NCBI GenBank assembly: GCA_003246265.1
Contig: QKAU01000008.1
Location: forward strand, 44,408-108,407
Length of the DNA: 64,000 nt
Direction of reading: 5' to 3'
Source of the DNA: Kiritimatiellales bacterium
GTDB taxonomy: Bacteria > Verrucomicrobiota > Kiritimatiellia > Kiritimatiellales > Pontiellaceae
The stretch's first letter is position 1, and every line of letters begins with the position of its first letter. Below, piece by piece: positions 8,869 to 25,433 of the stretch. The notes beneath the pieces were generated by a model. It saw nothing but the letters and a program-made list of their open reading frames with translations. It was not told the origin of the DNA and made no database searches. Made by a program: the position numbers and the translations under genes.

Positions 8869-11389
8869 TGTCCGCCTCCTCGGCCTGCTGGAACAGCAGC
8901 CAGTTTTCGCTCCTGATCTTTTCGATGCGCTTCAGCGCCTCTTCCCGGGCCGGCACGTTGGCATCGACCACCCGCCCATAGATCCGCGCGGCCTCCACCC
9001 ACTCGCGGTTGCGCTCCTTGATGGCCGCGGCGCCGAAGGCGGCCCGGGTAAACCACATGACATTGCCGGACGAGCGTTCCGCATTCTCGCTGGCGAAGGT
9101 ATAGACCACGTCCATGTAGCGGCTGAACGCCTTGTCGGGCGAATTCATCTTTTCCAGGCAGCGCCCGACCTTGTACGCAGCCTGGAGGCGCAGGGAGACC
9201 GGGGCCGTGGGACGGTCGAGAATCGCCTGGTAGGAGTTCATGGCCTCGCCGTAGCGGCCCGGGTTTTCGGTTGCCATCGAAAACTGGCAGTCGCCCTTCC
9301 GGCCCCATGCGGCGTTCAGCAGCGGGCTGTCGGGGTAGTTCTTGATGATCTCCTCGAAGGCGAGGATGGCGCGCGAGAATTCGCCGAGCTCCGTCAGCGC
9401 ATCGCCCTGGGCGAAGCGGGTCTGGGGGAGGATGTCGCTCGAGGGATAGCCCTTGGCGACTTCGCTGTAACGCTCCACGGCGGTCGTGTAGTTCAGCTGG
9501 GCCGCGGCGGCCCGGCCGGCCCAGTACATTGCCCTGGGCGCAAGCTTGCTGGCGGAGAACTCCTGGGCCACGCGCAGGAAGAGCGGCTCCGCCTCCCTGT
9601 ACTGCCCCAGGTTGTAGTACTGTTCCGCCAACCAGAAAACCACTTCGGGCACCCACTCCGAATCGGGATAGGCGTCGATGAACTCGCGGCAGGTCTTGAC
9701 CGCCTCTTCGGGCTGGCCGAGGTAGTAGAGGCAGAATCCCCGCATGTAGGAGGCCTGCGGCGCCCAGGTACTCTCCGGGTAGCGGGCCAGCAGGAGATCG
9801 AACATCTTCTGCGCTTCGGCGTAGCGTCCCAGCTGGTACAGCACCAAACCCTGCTGGTGCTGGCAGAAGGCGGCCGTGGCCGAATTGGTGTAGGTCTGCC
9901 CGATCTGGGCATATTTCGCCAGCGCCTGGTCCCACTGCTGGCTGGCGCGCAGCACGTCTGCCGTGCGCAAGGCGGCCTCGTGGGCAAAGAGGCTCTGCGG
10001 GAAATCCGCCTCCAGGTTCCTGAAGATGCCGAGCGCATCGTTGAGCCTCCCCAGGTTTACAAGGGACAGGCCGAGCTGGTAGAGGGCGTTCGGCGCGTTC
10101 GCATGCCCCGGGAAACCGGTGGCGAAGGCGTAGTAGCGCTTTTCCGCCTCGTCGTACTTGCCGGTCAGGTAGTAGGCATCGGCGGCCTTGAACAGCGCAT
10201 CGGCCCGCATCGACGGGTCATCCAGCCCCTTGGACGCCTTGTCGAGCATCGCGGCGGCTTCCGCAAAGCGATCCATCCGCAGCAGGGCCATTCCCTTGCC
10301 GAGCCAGGCCCGGGCCAGACCGGCCTGGTTGTCGGCCACGTCGAGATAGATCTGGAAAGCTTCGTCCGCCTCCTTGAAGCGCTCCATCCGGAGGAGCACG
10401 CCGGCCTTCTCGAGCTGCAGCTCCGCGGCAATCGCCTCGTTCGGCGCCTCCGTCCGGCACTCCTCCAGCAGCTTGAGCGCCCCCGCGAGATCCCCCGTGC
10501 GCAGCAGCAGCCGGGCAAGCGTCAGCTTGAGCGGCACCCGCTGGTTGGCATCGGGCGACAACTCGATCGCCTGGCGCAGGGCGGCTGCCGCCCCGGGCAG
10601 GTTCCCCGCCGCCTCTTCCAGGGCCGCGCGGTCCACGCAGGCATCGATCCGGTAGGCAAGGCGGGTCTGCACGTTGGTGGCCAGCCCCTCGAAAATGGCG
10701 CGCGCGGCATCGAAGTTCTCGGTCGCGCCCTGCGTATAGAGCAGGTGCGCAAGCTTGAGCCGGGCCCGCTGCGCGGGCTGCGGGCCCGCCCCAGCCGCAA
10801 TCGATTCGTAGATTCCGATTGCCTCGGGAATGCGCTTCAGGCTGGCATAGGCTTCGGCCAGGTTGAACTGGTTCGCAATCCGGTCGGGGTGCTGGGGGAA
10901 TTCCCTGGCAAAGCGCTCAAACGTGGCGGCGGCGGTGGCATGGTCGCCTTCGGCCAGCTGCGCGCTCCCCTGCAGCCGCAGCGCCGCGGGGGCGAAACGG
11001 CTGCCCGCCATCTGGTCCACCGCGGATTGCAGCACGTCCAGCGCCTCGCCGAACTGCCTCAGTTCGTAGTAGGCACGGGCCTGCCAGTAGGTGAATCCGG
11101 GGGCGTCGCCGTATCGGGCCAGCAGATCGAGCATCTCCGAATAGCGCTTCTGTCCCCAGAGTGCGTGGACCAGCAGCAGCACGGCCTCGTTGGCATCGGC
11201 CTCGGCAACCTCCCCCTGGAGGGCGCCGCGGGCCTGTTGCTCGGCGAGAGAATAGAATCCGTCCTCGAGCGAGGCGCGGATGTTGGGGAACCGGGCGCTC
11301 ACCGGACGCGGAACCGGCTCCTGCGCCCCCGCACCGGTTCCCGCAAGGACCAGCAGGCAGGCTAGGATGGCTGAACAGGCGCTGCGCAT
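8849..11389 (-). CDS. Large exported TPR-repeat protein
   Basis: 846 residues with an N-terminal signal peptide (MRSACSAILACLLVLAGTGAGA) and tetratricopeptide repeats along nearly the whole length (for example ALYQLGLSLVNLGRLNDALGIF, ASYMRGFCLYYLGQPEEAVKTC). Such periplasmic TPR proteins act as scaffolds; within the Tol system, YbgF/CpoB plays this part. As first gene of an operon with exbB, exbD and a TonB-like gene, it is probably the periplasmic partner of that energised complex, and I infer outer-membrane association. Its upstream region overlaps the space after the rpoC terminator, so it likely has its own promoter there. Confidence 0.75.
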   Translation of the reverse strand: MRSACSAILACLLVLAGTGAGAQEPVPRPVSARFPNIRASLEDGFYSLAEQQARGALQGEVAEADANEAVLLLVHALWGQKRYSEMLDLLARYGDAPGFTYWQARAYYELRQFGEALDVLQSAVDQMAGSRFAPAALRLQGSAQLAEGDHATAAATFERFAREFPQHPDRIANQFNLAEAYASLKRIPEAIGIYESIAAGAGPQPAQRARLKLAHLLYTQGATENFDAARAIFEGLATNVQTRLAYRIDACVDRAALEEAAGNLPGAAAALRQAIELSPDANQRVPLKLTLARLLLRTGDLAGALKLLEECRTEAPNEAIAAELQLEKAGVLLRMERFKEADEAFQIYLDVADNQAGLARAWLGKGMALLRMDRFAEAAAMLDKASKGLDDPSMRADALFKAADAYYLTGKYDEAEKRYYAFATGFPGHANAPNALYQLGLSLVNLGRLNDALGIFRNLEADFPQSLFAHEAALRTADVLRASQQWDQALAKYAQIGQTYTNSATAAFCQHQQGLVLYQLGRYAEAQKMFDLLLARYPESTWAPQASYMRGFCLYYLGQPEEAVKTCREFIDAYPDSEWVPEVVFWLAEQYYNLGQYREAEPLFLRVAQEFSASKLAPRAMYWAGRAAAAQLNYTTAVERYSEVAKGYPSSDILPQTRFAQGDALTELGEFSRAILAFEEIIKNYPDSPLLNAAWGRKGDCQFSMATENPGRYGEAMNSYQAILDRPTAPVSLRLQAAYKVGRCLEKMNSPDKAFSRYMDVVYTFASENAERSSGNVMWFTRAAFGAAAIKERNREWVEAARIYGRVVDANVPAREEALKRIEKIRSENWLLFQQAEEADNARADG

Positions 11390-11486
11390 AGGATTCCCAA
11401 GATTCCGGCCCCATTATTTCCGGTGGATGGAAAAATTAAAGCCTAATCGACCCCCGGGTGGCCCCGGCGGCCCAACCCCGCCCGAA

Positions 11487-11516
11487 AGAAAAAGGCGGAG
11501 CCAGCGGCTCCGCCCT
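11487..11516 (-). terminator. Intrinsic terminator after rpoC
   Basis: Read on the minus strand, GGCGGAGCC and GGCTCCGCC (11494-11502 with 11506-11514) form a perfect 9-bp GC stem with a 3-base loop, followed by TTTTT. It sits 22 bases after the rpoC stop and ends the long rif transcript. The 149-base gap to the TPR gene otherwise holds only that gene's presumed promoter. Confidence 0.88.
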
Positions 11517-11538
11517 TGCGGTCGGGAAGGGTTTACGG

Positions 11539-15720
<4,182 letters not shown>

Positions 15721-15765
15721 GGGATTACCTCCGTAAACGGTCTATGGTGCGGATGGGCGTCAGGA

Positions 15766-19527
<3,762 letters not shown>

Positions 19528-19560
19528 TCCGCACCTTCAAGGTTATATTGGAGAACGCTT

Positions 19561-19587
19561 GTTCCCCTTTGGGTTTCAAAGGGGAAC
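19561..19587 (-). other. Stem-loop between rplL and rpoB
   Basis: gttcccctttg (19561-19571) pairs perfectly with caaaggggaac (19577-19587) around a 5-base loop. It is in the 118-base rplL-rpoB spacer, 34 bases ahead of rpoB. No T run follows on the minus strand, so it is not a plain terminator. In E. coli the same spacer carries an attenuator and an RNase III site; a similar attenuation or RNA-processing role is inferred here. Confidence 0.5.
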
Positions 19588-19645
19588 AGCCATCAAGCCA
19601 TCTCGGGGATGGCGCAATCTATAAAAGCCAAGAAAACCGGGAGGT

Positions 19646-20059
19646 TTACTTGATTTCTACGGTTGCTCCAACACCCTCGAGCGTGGCTTTCATCGCTTCG
19701 GCATCGGCCTTGGAAAGGCCCTGCTTGATGGTCGCGGGAGCGCCATCGACCAGGTCCTTGGCTTCCTTCAGACCGAGACCGGTCAGGCCGCGGAGCTCCT
19801 TGATCACCTGGATCTTGGACGCACCGGCGGAGCTGAGCACGACGTCGAATTCGGTCTTTTCGGCCACGGCGGCCTCGCCGCCTTCGCCGGCCGGAGCCGC
19901 GGCCGCAATGGCGACCGGAGCGGCCGCGCTTACGCCCAGACGGTCTTCAAGCGCCTTGACGAGCTTGGAGAGCTCCAGCACGGAAATGGTTTCGATCCAA
20001 TCGACGAACTCGGCCATCTTGCCTTCGAGCTTTACTGCTTCTTTTACTTCTTCGGACAT
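19646..20059 (-). CDS. rplL: 50S ribosomal protein L7/L12
   Basis: 137 residues. L7/L12 forms the flexible stalk of the large subunit that recruits and activates translation GTPases such as EF-Tu and EF-G. The N-terminal dimerisation domain ([19 protein letters not shown]) is followed by an Ala-rich hinge. The C-terminal factor-binding domain has the conserved KTEFDVVL...[23 protein letters not shown] block. It is a little longer than the E. coli protein because of an N-terminal extension. It sits 42 bases after rplJ, in the normal order. Confidence 0.95.
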   Translation of the reverse strand: MSEEVKEAVKLEGKMAEFVDWIETISVLELSKLVKALEDRLGVSAAAPVAIAAAAPAGEGGEAAVAEKTEFDVVLSSAGASKIQVIKELRGLTGLGLKEAKDLVDGAPATIKQGLSKADAEAMKATLEGVGATVEIK

Positions 20060-20101
20060 TGCGTACCTCCTAATCCTATACTCTTGCTTGATTCAAACTG
20101 C

Positions 20102-20632
20102 TTAAGCTGCCTGTTCCTTCTTCTCTTTCACCGCGTTCAGCACATAAACCAGGCTGGCAACCTTCTGGTTCATGACACCGACCAGCTGGCTGCACGGCGC
20201 CAACAGGGTGCCGAGCAGCATGGCCCTCAACACATCCTTCGAAGGAAGCTTGGCCAATTCCGCCACGTCTTCCGCACTGACGGCCTTGCCTTCCACAAAG
20301 CCGCCCTTGACGACGGGCTTCTTGTTCGCTGCGGTAAATTTCCGGATGACCTTCGCCACCTCGACCACGTCGCCCGAGCCGTAGATCATGGCGAGCTGCC
20401 CCTTGAGCAGGTCGCTCGCATCCGCCGGCAAGGCGCGGTTGAGCATGCGGTTTTTCATCACGTTGTACGATGCGCCGTTCTGGCGGAGCGACTTCTTCAG
20501 CTCGGTCGTCATGGACATGTCCATGCCGGTGTAGTCGGCCATGATCATGTACAGGGCGCCGGAGACGCGCTCGTCGATTTCGGCGGCCATCGCCTTCTTT
20601 TCGGGTCTCAGATTCATTTCGTCCGGTTTCAT
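20102..20632 (-). CDS. rplJ: 50S ribosomal protein L10
   Basis: 176 residues. L10 anchors the L7/L12 dimers to the ribosomal stalk base and, in many bacteria, represses its own mRNA. The N-terminal rRNA-binding domain has ADYTGMDMSMTTELKKSLRQ and YNVMKNRMLNRAL, close to the family pattern. The C-terminal helix (QKVASLVYVLNAVKEKKEQ) is the L7/L12-binding spur. An AGG-rich ribosome site lies before the start; an internal ATG five codons on is a possible alternative. It is 15 bases after rplA. Confidence 0.93.
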   Translation of the reverse strand: MKPDEMNLRPEKKAMAAEIDERVSGALYMIMADYTGMDMSMTTELKKSLRQNGASYNVMKNRMLNRALPADASDLLKGQLAMIYGSGDVVEVAKVIRKFTAANKKPVVKGGFVEGKAVSAEDVAELAKLPSKDVLRAMLLGTLLAPCSQLVGVMNQKVASLVYVLNAVKEKKEQAA

Positions 20633-20647
20633 CTCAACACCTATCCT

Positions 20648-21346
20648 TTACACGACGGTGACTTCACGCAGCGCCACGCGCAGGCCGGGGCCCATCGTGG
20701 TCGACACCGTGCAACGCTTGATGTAGGTCCCCTTGGCACTCGACGGCTTCGCATGGTTGATCGCGTCGACCACCGCCTTGGCGTTCTCCAGCAGGGCCGT
20801 CTTGTCGAACGACCGCTTGCCGAAGGGCACGGCGATGTTGCCGTTGCGGTCCATGCGGAATTCCACGCGACCCGCCTTGAGCTGGTTGACCGCCGCCGCG
20901 GTATCGTCGGTGACGGTACCGGTCTTGGGGTTGGGCATCAGCCCGCGCGGACCCAGCACACGGGCCACCTTGCGCACTTCCTTCATGGCGTCCGGCGTGG
21001 CGACGGCCGCATCGAAATCGGTCCAGCCGTCCTGCACCTTCTTGATCAGCTCTTCGAAACCCACCTCGGCGGCACCCGCCGCACGGGCGGCTTCGGCGGC
21101 CGGGCCGGTGGCGAACACGATGATCCGCACATCCTTGCCGGTGCCGTGGGGCAGCGCGACGGTTGAGCGGATGGCCTGGTCCGACTTCGTGGGATCCACG
21201 CCCATGCGAAACGCCATTTCGAAAGTCTCGTCGAACTTGGCGGTGGGGTTTTCCTTCAGGAACGAGATCGCCGTGTCAAACGTGTATTCCTCGTTCTTGG
21301 CCACCTTTTCGGCCACATTCCTGTATGTTTTTCCGTGAATTGCCAT
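20648..21346 (-). CDS. rplA: 50S ribosomal protein L1
   Basis: 232 residues from the ATG at 21346. The ORF track runs a 617-residue frame back through rplK and nusG; that extension is only a shadow. L1 builds the mobile L1 stalk that helps tRNA leave the E site, and it is a translational repressor of the L11 operon. The signature LGPRGLMPNPKTGTVTDD is intact, as are the N-terminal EKVAKNEEYTFDTAI and C-terminal KGTYIKRCTVSTTMGPGL regions. Only 2 bases separate it from rplK, so the two are coupled. Confidence 0.96.
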   Translation of the reverse strand: MAIHGKTYRNVAEKVAKNEEYTFDTAISFLKENPTAKFDETFEMAFRMGVDPTKSDQAIRSTVALPHGTGKDVRIIVFATGPAAEAARAAGAAEVGFEELIKKVQDGWTDFDAAVATPDAMKEVRKVARVLGPRGLMPNPKTGTVTDDTAAAVNQLKAGRVEFRMDRNGNIAVPFGKRSFDKTALLENAKAVVDAINHAKPSSAKGTYIKRCTVSTTMGPGLRVALREVTVV

Positions 21347-21348
21347 GA

Positions 21349-21771
21349 TTACACCACCTCGATTCCCATGCTGCGCGCCGTGCCCTCGATAACGCGCACC
21401 GCGGCATCGGTGTCGTTGGCGTTCAGGTCGTCCTTCTTGATCTCCACGATCTCCTCGATCTGGGCGCGGGTGACCTTGCCCACCTTGTCGCGGTTGGGCA
21501 CGCTGGAGCCCTTGGCCAGGCCGGCCGCCTTCCGGAGCAGTACCGACGCCGGGGGGCTCTTGGTTACAAATGTGAAACTGCGGTCGGTGTAGACGGTGAT
21601 CACCACCGGCACCACCATGCCGATCTGGCTCTGCGTGGCGGCGTTGTACGCCTTGCAGAATTCCATGATGTTCACACCATGCTGGCCCAGTGCCGGACCG
21701 ACCGGCGGGGCGGGGTTGGCCTGCCCGGCCGGGATTTGCAGCTTGATGTATCCTTTGATTTCCTTCGCCAT
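21349..21771 (-). CDS. rplK: 50S ribosomal protein L11
   Basis: 140 residues from the ATG at 21771 ([13 protein letters not shown]). This start has GAGG ahead of it, whereas the ORF track adds four residues without support. L11 forms the GTPase-associated centre with 23S rRNA. The Pro-rich linker block ([28 protein letters not shown]) and the C-terminal rRNA-binding domain with the closing GTARSMGI are clear. It follows nusG by 18 bases in the standard nusG-rplK-rplA order. Confidence 0.96.
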   Translation of the reverse strand: MAKEIKGYIKLQIPAGQANPAPPVGPALGQHGVNIMEFCKAYNAATQSQIGMVVPVVITVYTDRSFTFVTKSPPASVLLRKAAGLAKGSSVPNRDKVGKVTRAQIEEIVEIKKDDLNANDTDAAVRVIEGTARSMGIEVV

Positions 21772-21789
21772 AACAAACCTCAATCCATT

Positions 21790-22344
21790 TTATTCGGCCG
21801 CGCGTTCCACCTGCCAGTATTCGAGCTCCACGGGGGCCGATCGCCCGAAGATGGAGACCGATATCTTCAGTCGTCCGCGTTCCGGATCCACCTCTTCGAT
21901 CACACCGCTGAAATTCATGAAGGGGCCGTCGGTAACCTTCACCGTCTCGCCCGGCTCGAACATCACCTTCGGAGCCACGGCTTCCTTCTTCTCCTCGATC
22001 TGGTGGACGATGGTGTTCACCTCGGACTCGCTCAGCGGCGCCGGACGCTCCCCGCCCAGGAAGCCGATGACGCCCGGCGTGTTCTGGATGAAGTACCAGG
22101 CCCGCCCGTTGACCGTTCCGCCCTCGTCGTACAGGTGGATGTCGATCAGCACGTAGCCTGGGAAGAACTTGCGGTTGACCGTGGTCTTCTTCCCCTGCTT
22201 CACCTCGGAAACCTTTTCCGAAGGGATCAGCACGTCGCCGATGATCTCCTCCATCTCCTCCTGCTGCACGCGGCTGGCGATGTTCTTGCGAACCTTCAGC
22301 TCGTGGCCGGAAAGCACATGTAAGATGAACCATTGCTTTGGCAT
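21790..22344 (-). CDS. nusG: Transcription termination/antitermination factor NusG
   Basis: 184 residues. NusG binds the clamp of RNA polymerase, promotes processivity, and links to Rho or the ribosome. The NGN domain starts with QWFILHVLSGHELKVRKNIA and includes FFPGYVLIDI. The C-terminal KOW domain has FEPGETVKVTDGPFMNFSGVIEEVD and VSIFGRSAPVELEYWQVE. Length and order after secE are normal. Confidence 0.96.
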   Translation of the reverse strand: MPKQWFILHVLSGHELKVRKNIASRVQQEEMEEIIGDVLIPSEKVSEVKQGKKTTVNRKFFPGYVLIDIHLYDEGGTVNGRAWYFIQNTPGVIGFLGGERPAPLSESEVNTIVHQIEEKKEAVAPKVMFEPGETVKVTDGPFMNFSGVIEEVDPERGRLKISVSIFGRSAPVELEYWQVERAAE

Positions 22345-22368
22345 GTATCCGTTTCCCCGAAAAACAAA

Positions 22369-22572
22369 CTACCGGATGATGAACCGGAGCAAGCCCATGT
22401 TCACCACGTCGCACAGTCCCACGAAGGCGCTCAGGATGACCACCGAGATGATCACCACCGCGGATTGTCCGAAGAGCTCCTTGCGCGTCGGCCAGGAACA
22501 CTTGAGCAGTTCGACCTTCACCTCCCCGACGAAGGTCCTGAGGTTCCCGACACCCTGGCTGAGTTTATTCAT
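22369..22572 (-). CDS. secE: Preprotein translocase subunit SecE
   Basis: 67 residues, the short single-span type. SecE clamps SecY in the inner-membrane protein channel. The amphipathic helix before the span contains EVKVELLKCSWPTRKELFGQ, the conserved W.(P/T)R.E motif. One membrane segment follows (AVVIISVVILSAFVGLCDVV). It lies between tRNA-Trp and nusG, as in many bacteria. Confidence 0.94.
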   Translation of the reverse strand: MNKLSQGVGNLRTFVGEVKVELLKCSWPTRKELFGQSAVVIISVVILSAFVGLCDVVNMGLLRFIIR

Positions 22573-22597
22573 CGTGCCTTCCAGTTTTCGATAGACA

Positions 22598-22673
22598 TGG
22601 CAGGTGAGAAGGGAATCGAACCCCTAACCCCCGGTTTTGGAGACCGGCGCTCTGCCAATTGAGCTACTCACCT
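22598..22673 (-). tRNA. trnW: tRNA-Trp (CCA anticodon)
   Basis: Full cloverleaf on the minus strand. The acceptor stem AGGTGAG/CTCACCT closes perfectly with discriminator G. The anticodon stem CCGGT/ACCGG holds the loop CTCCAAA, giving anticodon CCA. The T arm has GGTTCGATTC, and the 3' CCA is encoded. It sits between rpmG and secE inside the rif operon. Confidence 0.97.
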
Positions 22674-22689
22674 GTGTAAATACGGGCAA

Positions 22690-22842
22690 CTACTTCGTTT
22701 CGCGATGCAGGGTATGCCGCTTGTCGCGCGGACAGTACTTCTTGATCTCGCGGCGCCCGGACTCCAGCTTCTTGTTCTTGGTGCCGGTGTAGTTGCGCTC
22801 CTTGCACTCGGTGCAGGCCAGCGTTATGATGTCCCGTGGCAT
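22690..22842 (-). CDS. rpmG: 50S ribosomal protein L33
   Basis: 50 residues, too short for the ORF track. The translation [20 protein letters not shown]...[17 protein letters not shown] matches L33. It keeps both cysteine pairs (CTEC and the C of [10 protein letters not shown]; the fourth is replaced by D), so the zinc site is only partly conserved. AAGGACGAGAG before the ATG is a good ribosome site. It lies between tuf and tRNA-Trp, a known arrangement in many bacteria. Confidence 0.93.
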   Translation of the reverse strand: MPRDIITLACTECKERNYTGTKNKKLESGRREIKKYCPRDKRHTLHRETK

Positions 22843-22920
22843 CTCTCGTCCTTTCGGTACCGGCACGGGTGCAGGGCAGGAAGGTTGTTCCTGCCCCGCC
22901 CAGCCCGCGCCGCAGCGGCG

Positions 22921-24120
22921 CTACGCAATGATTTCGGTAACGCGGCCCGCACCCACGGTACGCCCGCCTTCGCGGATGGCGAAGCGCATGTGCTGCTCCA
23001 TCGCGATCGGGGTGATCAGTTCAACGTTCATCGTAACGTTGTCGCCGGGCATGACCATTTCCACCCCTTCGGGCAGCTGGATGTCGCCGGTTACGTCGGT
23101 CGTACGGAAGTAGAACTGCGGACGGTATCCCTTGAAGAACGGGGTATGGCGTCCACCTTCATCCTTGGACAGGACGTATACTTCGCCCTTGAACTTGGTG
23201 TGCGGCTTGATCGAGCCGGGCTTGGCCAGGACCTGGCCGCGCTGCACTTCCTCCTTGCGGGTACCGCGCAGCAGGATGCCGACGTTGTCGCCCGCCTGGC
23301 CCTGGTCCAGAAGCTTGCGGAACATTTCGACGCCGGTGCAGGTGGTCTTGATGGTGTCCTTGATCCCCACGATCTCGACTTCGTCGCCAACCTTGATGAT
23401 CCCGCGCTCGACGCGGCCGGTCACCACGGTTCCACGACCTTCGATCGAGAAGACGTCTTCGATCGGCATCAGGAACGCCTGGTCGGTGATGCGCTCGGGC
23501 TCCGGAATCCAGCTGTCGAGAGCGTCCATGAGCTCCTGGATGCAGGCGGCGCCGGGGCCGGTCGGATCCTTGATCGCGGAAAGGGCGGAGCCGCGGATGA
23601 TCGGGCTGTCTTCTTCGAACTCATACTTGGCAAGCAGTTCCTGGATCTCCATTTCGACGAGCTCGATGAGCTCTTCGTCGTCGACCAGGTCGCACTTGTT
23701 CAGGAACACGACGATCTTCGGTACGCCGACCTGGCGGGCCAGCAGGATGTGCTCGCGGGTCTGCGGCATCGGGCCGGAGGGCGCTTCGACCACGAGGATC
23801 GCGCCGTCCATCTGCGCGGCACCGGTGATCATGTTCTTGACGTAGTCGGCATGGCCGGGGCAGTCGACGTGCGCATAGTGGCGGTTGGCCGACTCGTATT
23901 CGACGTGCGAGGTGGCGATCGTCAGAATCTTCGTGGAGTCGCGGCGGCCCTGGGATTCAGAAGCCTTGGCCACTTCATCGTAGGCAATGTACTGCGAAAG
24001 GCCCTTGGCGGCCTGCACGCAGGTGATTGCGGCGGTGGTGGTCGTCTTGCCATGGTCAACGTGACCAATCGTGCCCACGTTTACGTGGGGCTTTGTCCGT
24101 TCGAACTTGTCCTTAGCCAT
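22921..24120 (-). CDS. tuf: Elongation factor Tu
   Basis: 399 residues. EF-Tu delivers aminoacyl-tRNA to the ribosome with GTP hydrolysis. The G1 motif is [15 protein letters not shown] (Thr where many have Leu), G3 is DCPGHADY with the catalytic histidine just after, and G4 is NKCD. The C-terminal beta-barrel domains hold [24 protein letters not shown] strong GGAGG site lies ahead. It is the first protein of the rif operon, after tRNA-Thr. Only one copy is visible here, and fusA/rpsL/rpsG are not linked. Confidence 0.97.
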   Translation of the reverse strand: MAKDKFERTKPHVNVGTIGHVDHGKTTTTAAITCVQAAKGLSQYIAYDEVAKASESQGRRDSTKILTIATSHVEYESANRHYAHVDCPGHADYVKNMITGAAQMDGAILVVEAPSGPMPQTREHILLARQVGVPKIVVFLNKCDLVDDEELIELVEMEIQELLAKYEFEEDSPIIRGSALSAIKDPTGPGAACIQELMDALDSWIPEPERITDQAFLMPIEDVFSIEGRGTVVTGRVERGIIKVGDEVEIVGIKDTIKTTCTGVEMFRKLLDQGQAGDNVGILLRGTRKEEVQRGQVLAKPGSIKPHTKFKGEVYVLSKDEGGRHTPFFKGYRPQFYFRTTDVTGDIQLPEGVEMVMPGDNVTMNVELITPIAMEQHMRFAIREGGRTVGAGRVTEIIA

Positions 24121-24179
24121 TTTTCATTACCTCCTGAATCTCTCTCAGTTAATCTTTCTATTTCCAAAATCCGGATAAG

Positions 24180-24255
<76 letters not shown>

Positions 24256-24381
24256 ATCGCCTATCCAACAAACAGACAAACAAACCCCGTTGCACACCGG
24301 TAATAAATGCGCTCACAGTGCTTGTCCCTTACAACTTCCGCCCCCTCCGCACCGTAGCTGGTTGGGCAAATAAGAGGGCGT

Positions 24382-24409
24382 ACTCTATAGAAATCGGATT
24401 TGCTGTCAA
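24382..24409 (-). promoter_or_regulatory. Housekeeping promoter for the tRNA-Thr-tuf-rif operon
   Basis: On the minus strand a perfect TTGACA (24404-24409) is followed after 16 bases by TAGAGT (24382-24387), a sigma-70-type promoter. It lies about 125 bases ahead of tRNA-Thr and about 20 bases past the hypE stop, in an AT-richer patch. No closer promoter candidate was seen, so it likely drives the 12.8-kb unit down to the rpoC terminator. Confidence 0.72.
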
Positions 24410-24428
24410 CCACCGATACGGAAAATTT

Positions 24429-25433
24429 TCAGCAAATTCGCGGTAGCGGATCAGCCGAGAGCAGCCCCAGGACCCGGGAGGTTCCGAGCCGGGTCCGAAC
24501 GATGGTTTTCCCCGGGAATGCGGTGGAAACCGCCCCGACGACGGCCGCCGATCGGCCGTAGGGGCTGGAGCGGAGGAGCTGCACGGCCCGGGCGGCCTGC
24601 CCGGGGGGCACGATGCAGACCATCTTGCCCTCGTTGGCACTGTAGAGCGGATCGAGGCCCAGCAGTTCGGCCACCCCCTGGACGGCCTCGGACAAAGGCA
24701 GCTCCCCCTCTTCGAGCACCACCCCCCAGGGACGGTCCTCCACCAGTTCGCAAAGGCTGGTTGCCAAACCGCCACGGGTCGGGTCCCGCATCCATTTCAC
24801 CTCCACCTCCGACCGGAGGGCGGATACCATGCCGTTGAGCGGGGCGCAATCGCTTCGAAGATCGGATGTTACGCGGAAACCGCTCCGCAATGTCAGCAGC
24901 GCCATTCCATGGTCGCCCAGTGTACCGCTAACGATGACCTGGTCGCCCGGGGCGATCGACTCCGGAAGCAGCGGCCGCTCCAGGGCACCGATGCCCGAGG
25001 TATTGATGAAGATGCCGTCCCCCTTCCCCTTCTCCACCACCTTCGTGTCGCCGCAGACGATCCGTACACCGGCTTCGCGGGCCTTGGCCGCCATGGAACA
25101 CACGATGCGTTCGAGCCGTTCCAGCTCCAGCCCGGCCTCAAGCACCACCCCCAGCGACAGCCATAGCGGACGGGCCCCCATGACGGCCAGATCGTTGACC
25201 GTACCGCAGACCGCCAGCGAACCGATATCGCCGCCGGGGAACTCCAGGGGGCTGACGACATAGGAGTCGGTGGTGAAGACCAGTTCCGCACTGGCGGGGG
25301 TCTCCAGCCGCGCACCGTCCTCCATGGTTGGGGGCCCCGCCTCCCCGAGGTGTCGGCAAAAGAGGTCGCGCACCAGCTGGCGCGTCAGCCGGCCGCCGGC
25401 ACCGTGGCCCAACATGACCAAAGGCGGATTCAT
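24429..25433 (-). CDS. hypE: Hydrogenase maturation protein HypE
   Basis: 334 residues from the ATG at 25433, which shares one base with the stop of the ankyrin gene (TGATG), so the two are translationally coupled. HypE dehydrates the carbamoyl group received from HypF to a cyanide ligand for the NiFe-hydrogenase iron; it works with HypC and HypD. The family pattern is present: LGHGAGGRLT near the start, the ATP-site block DSYVVSPLEFPGGDIGSLAV, GDTKVVEKGKGDGIFIN and RDPTRGGLA. The C-terminus ends at PLPRIC; the terminal cysteine is the one that carries the thiocyanate in this family. Confidence 0.93.
   Translation of the reverse strand: MNPPLVMLGHGAGGRLTRQLVRDLFCRHLGEAGPPTMEDGARLETPASAELVFTTDSYVVSPLEFPGGDIGSLAVCGTVNDLAVMGARPLWLSLGVVLEAGLELERLERIVCSMAAKAREAGVRIVCGDTKVVEKGKGDGIFINTSGIGALERPLLPESIAPGDQVIVSGTLGDHGMALLTLRSGFRVTSDLRSDCAPLNGMVSALRSEVEVKWMRDPTRGGLATSLCELVEDRPWGVVLEEGELPLSEAVQGVAELLGLDPLYSANEGKMVCIVPPGQAARAVQLLRSSPYGRSAAVVGAVSTAFPGKTIVRTRLGTSRVLGLLSADPLPRIC

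Noticed and set aside
8753-11365. 870-residue plus-strand ORF opposite the TPR gene
   Set aside because: Antisense shadow; composition is unlike a real protein and the minus strand has a clear signal peptide and TPR repeats.
20648-22501. 617-residue minus-strand ORF
   Set aside because: Only the rplA part is real. The upstream part reads through rplK and nusG in a wrong frame.
22598-22842. No gene in the ORF track between secE and tuf
   Set aside because: The gap is not empty: tRNA-Trp and rpmG fill it, so a novel non-coding element is not needed.
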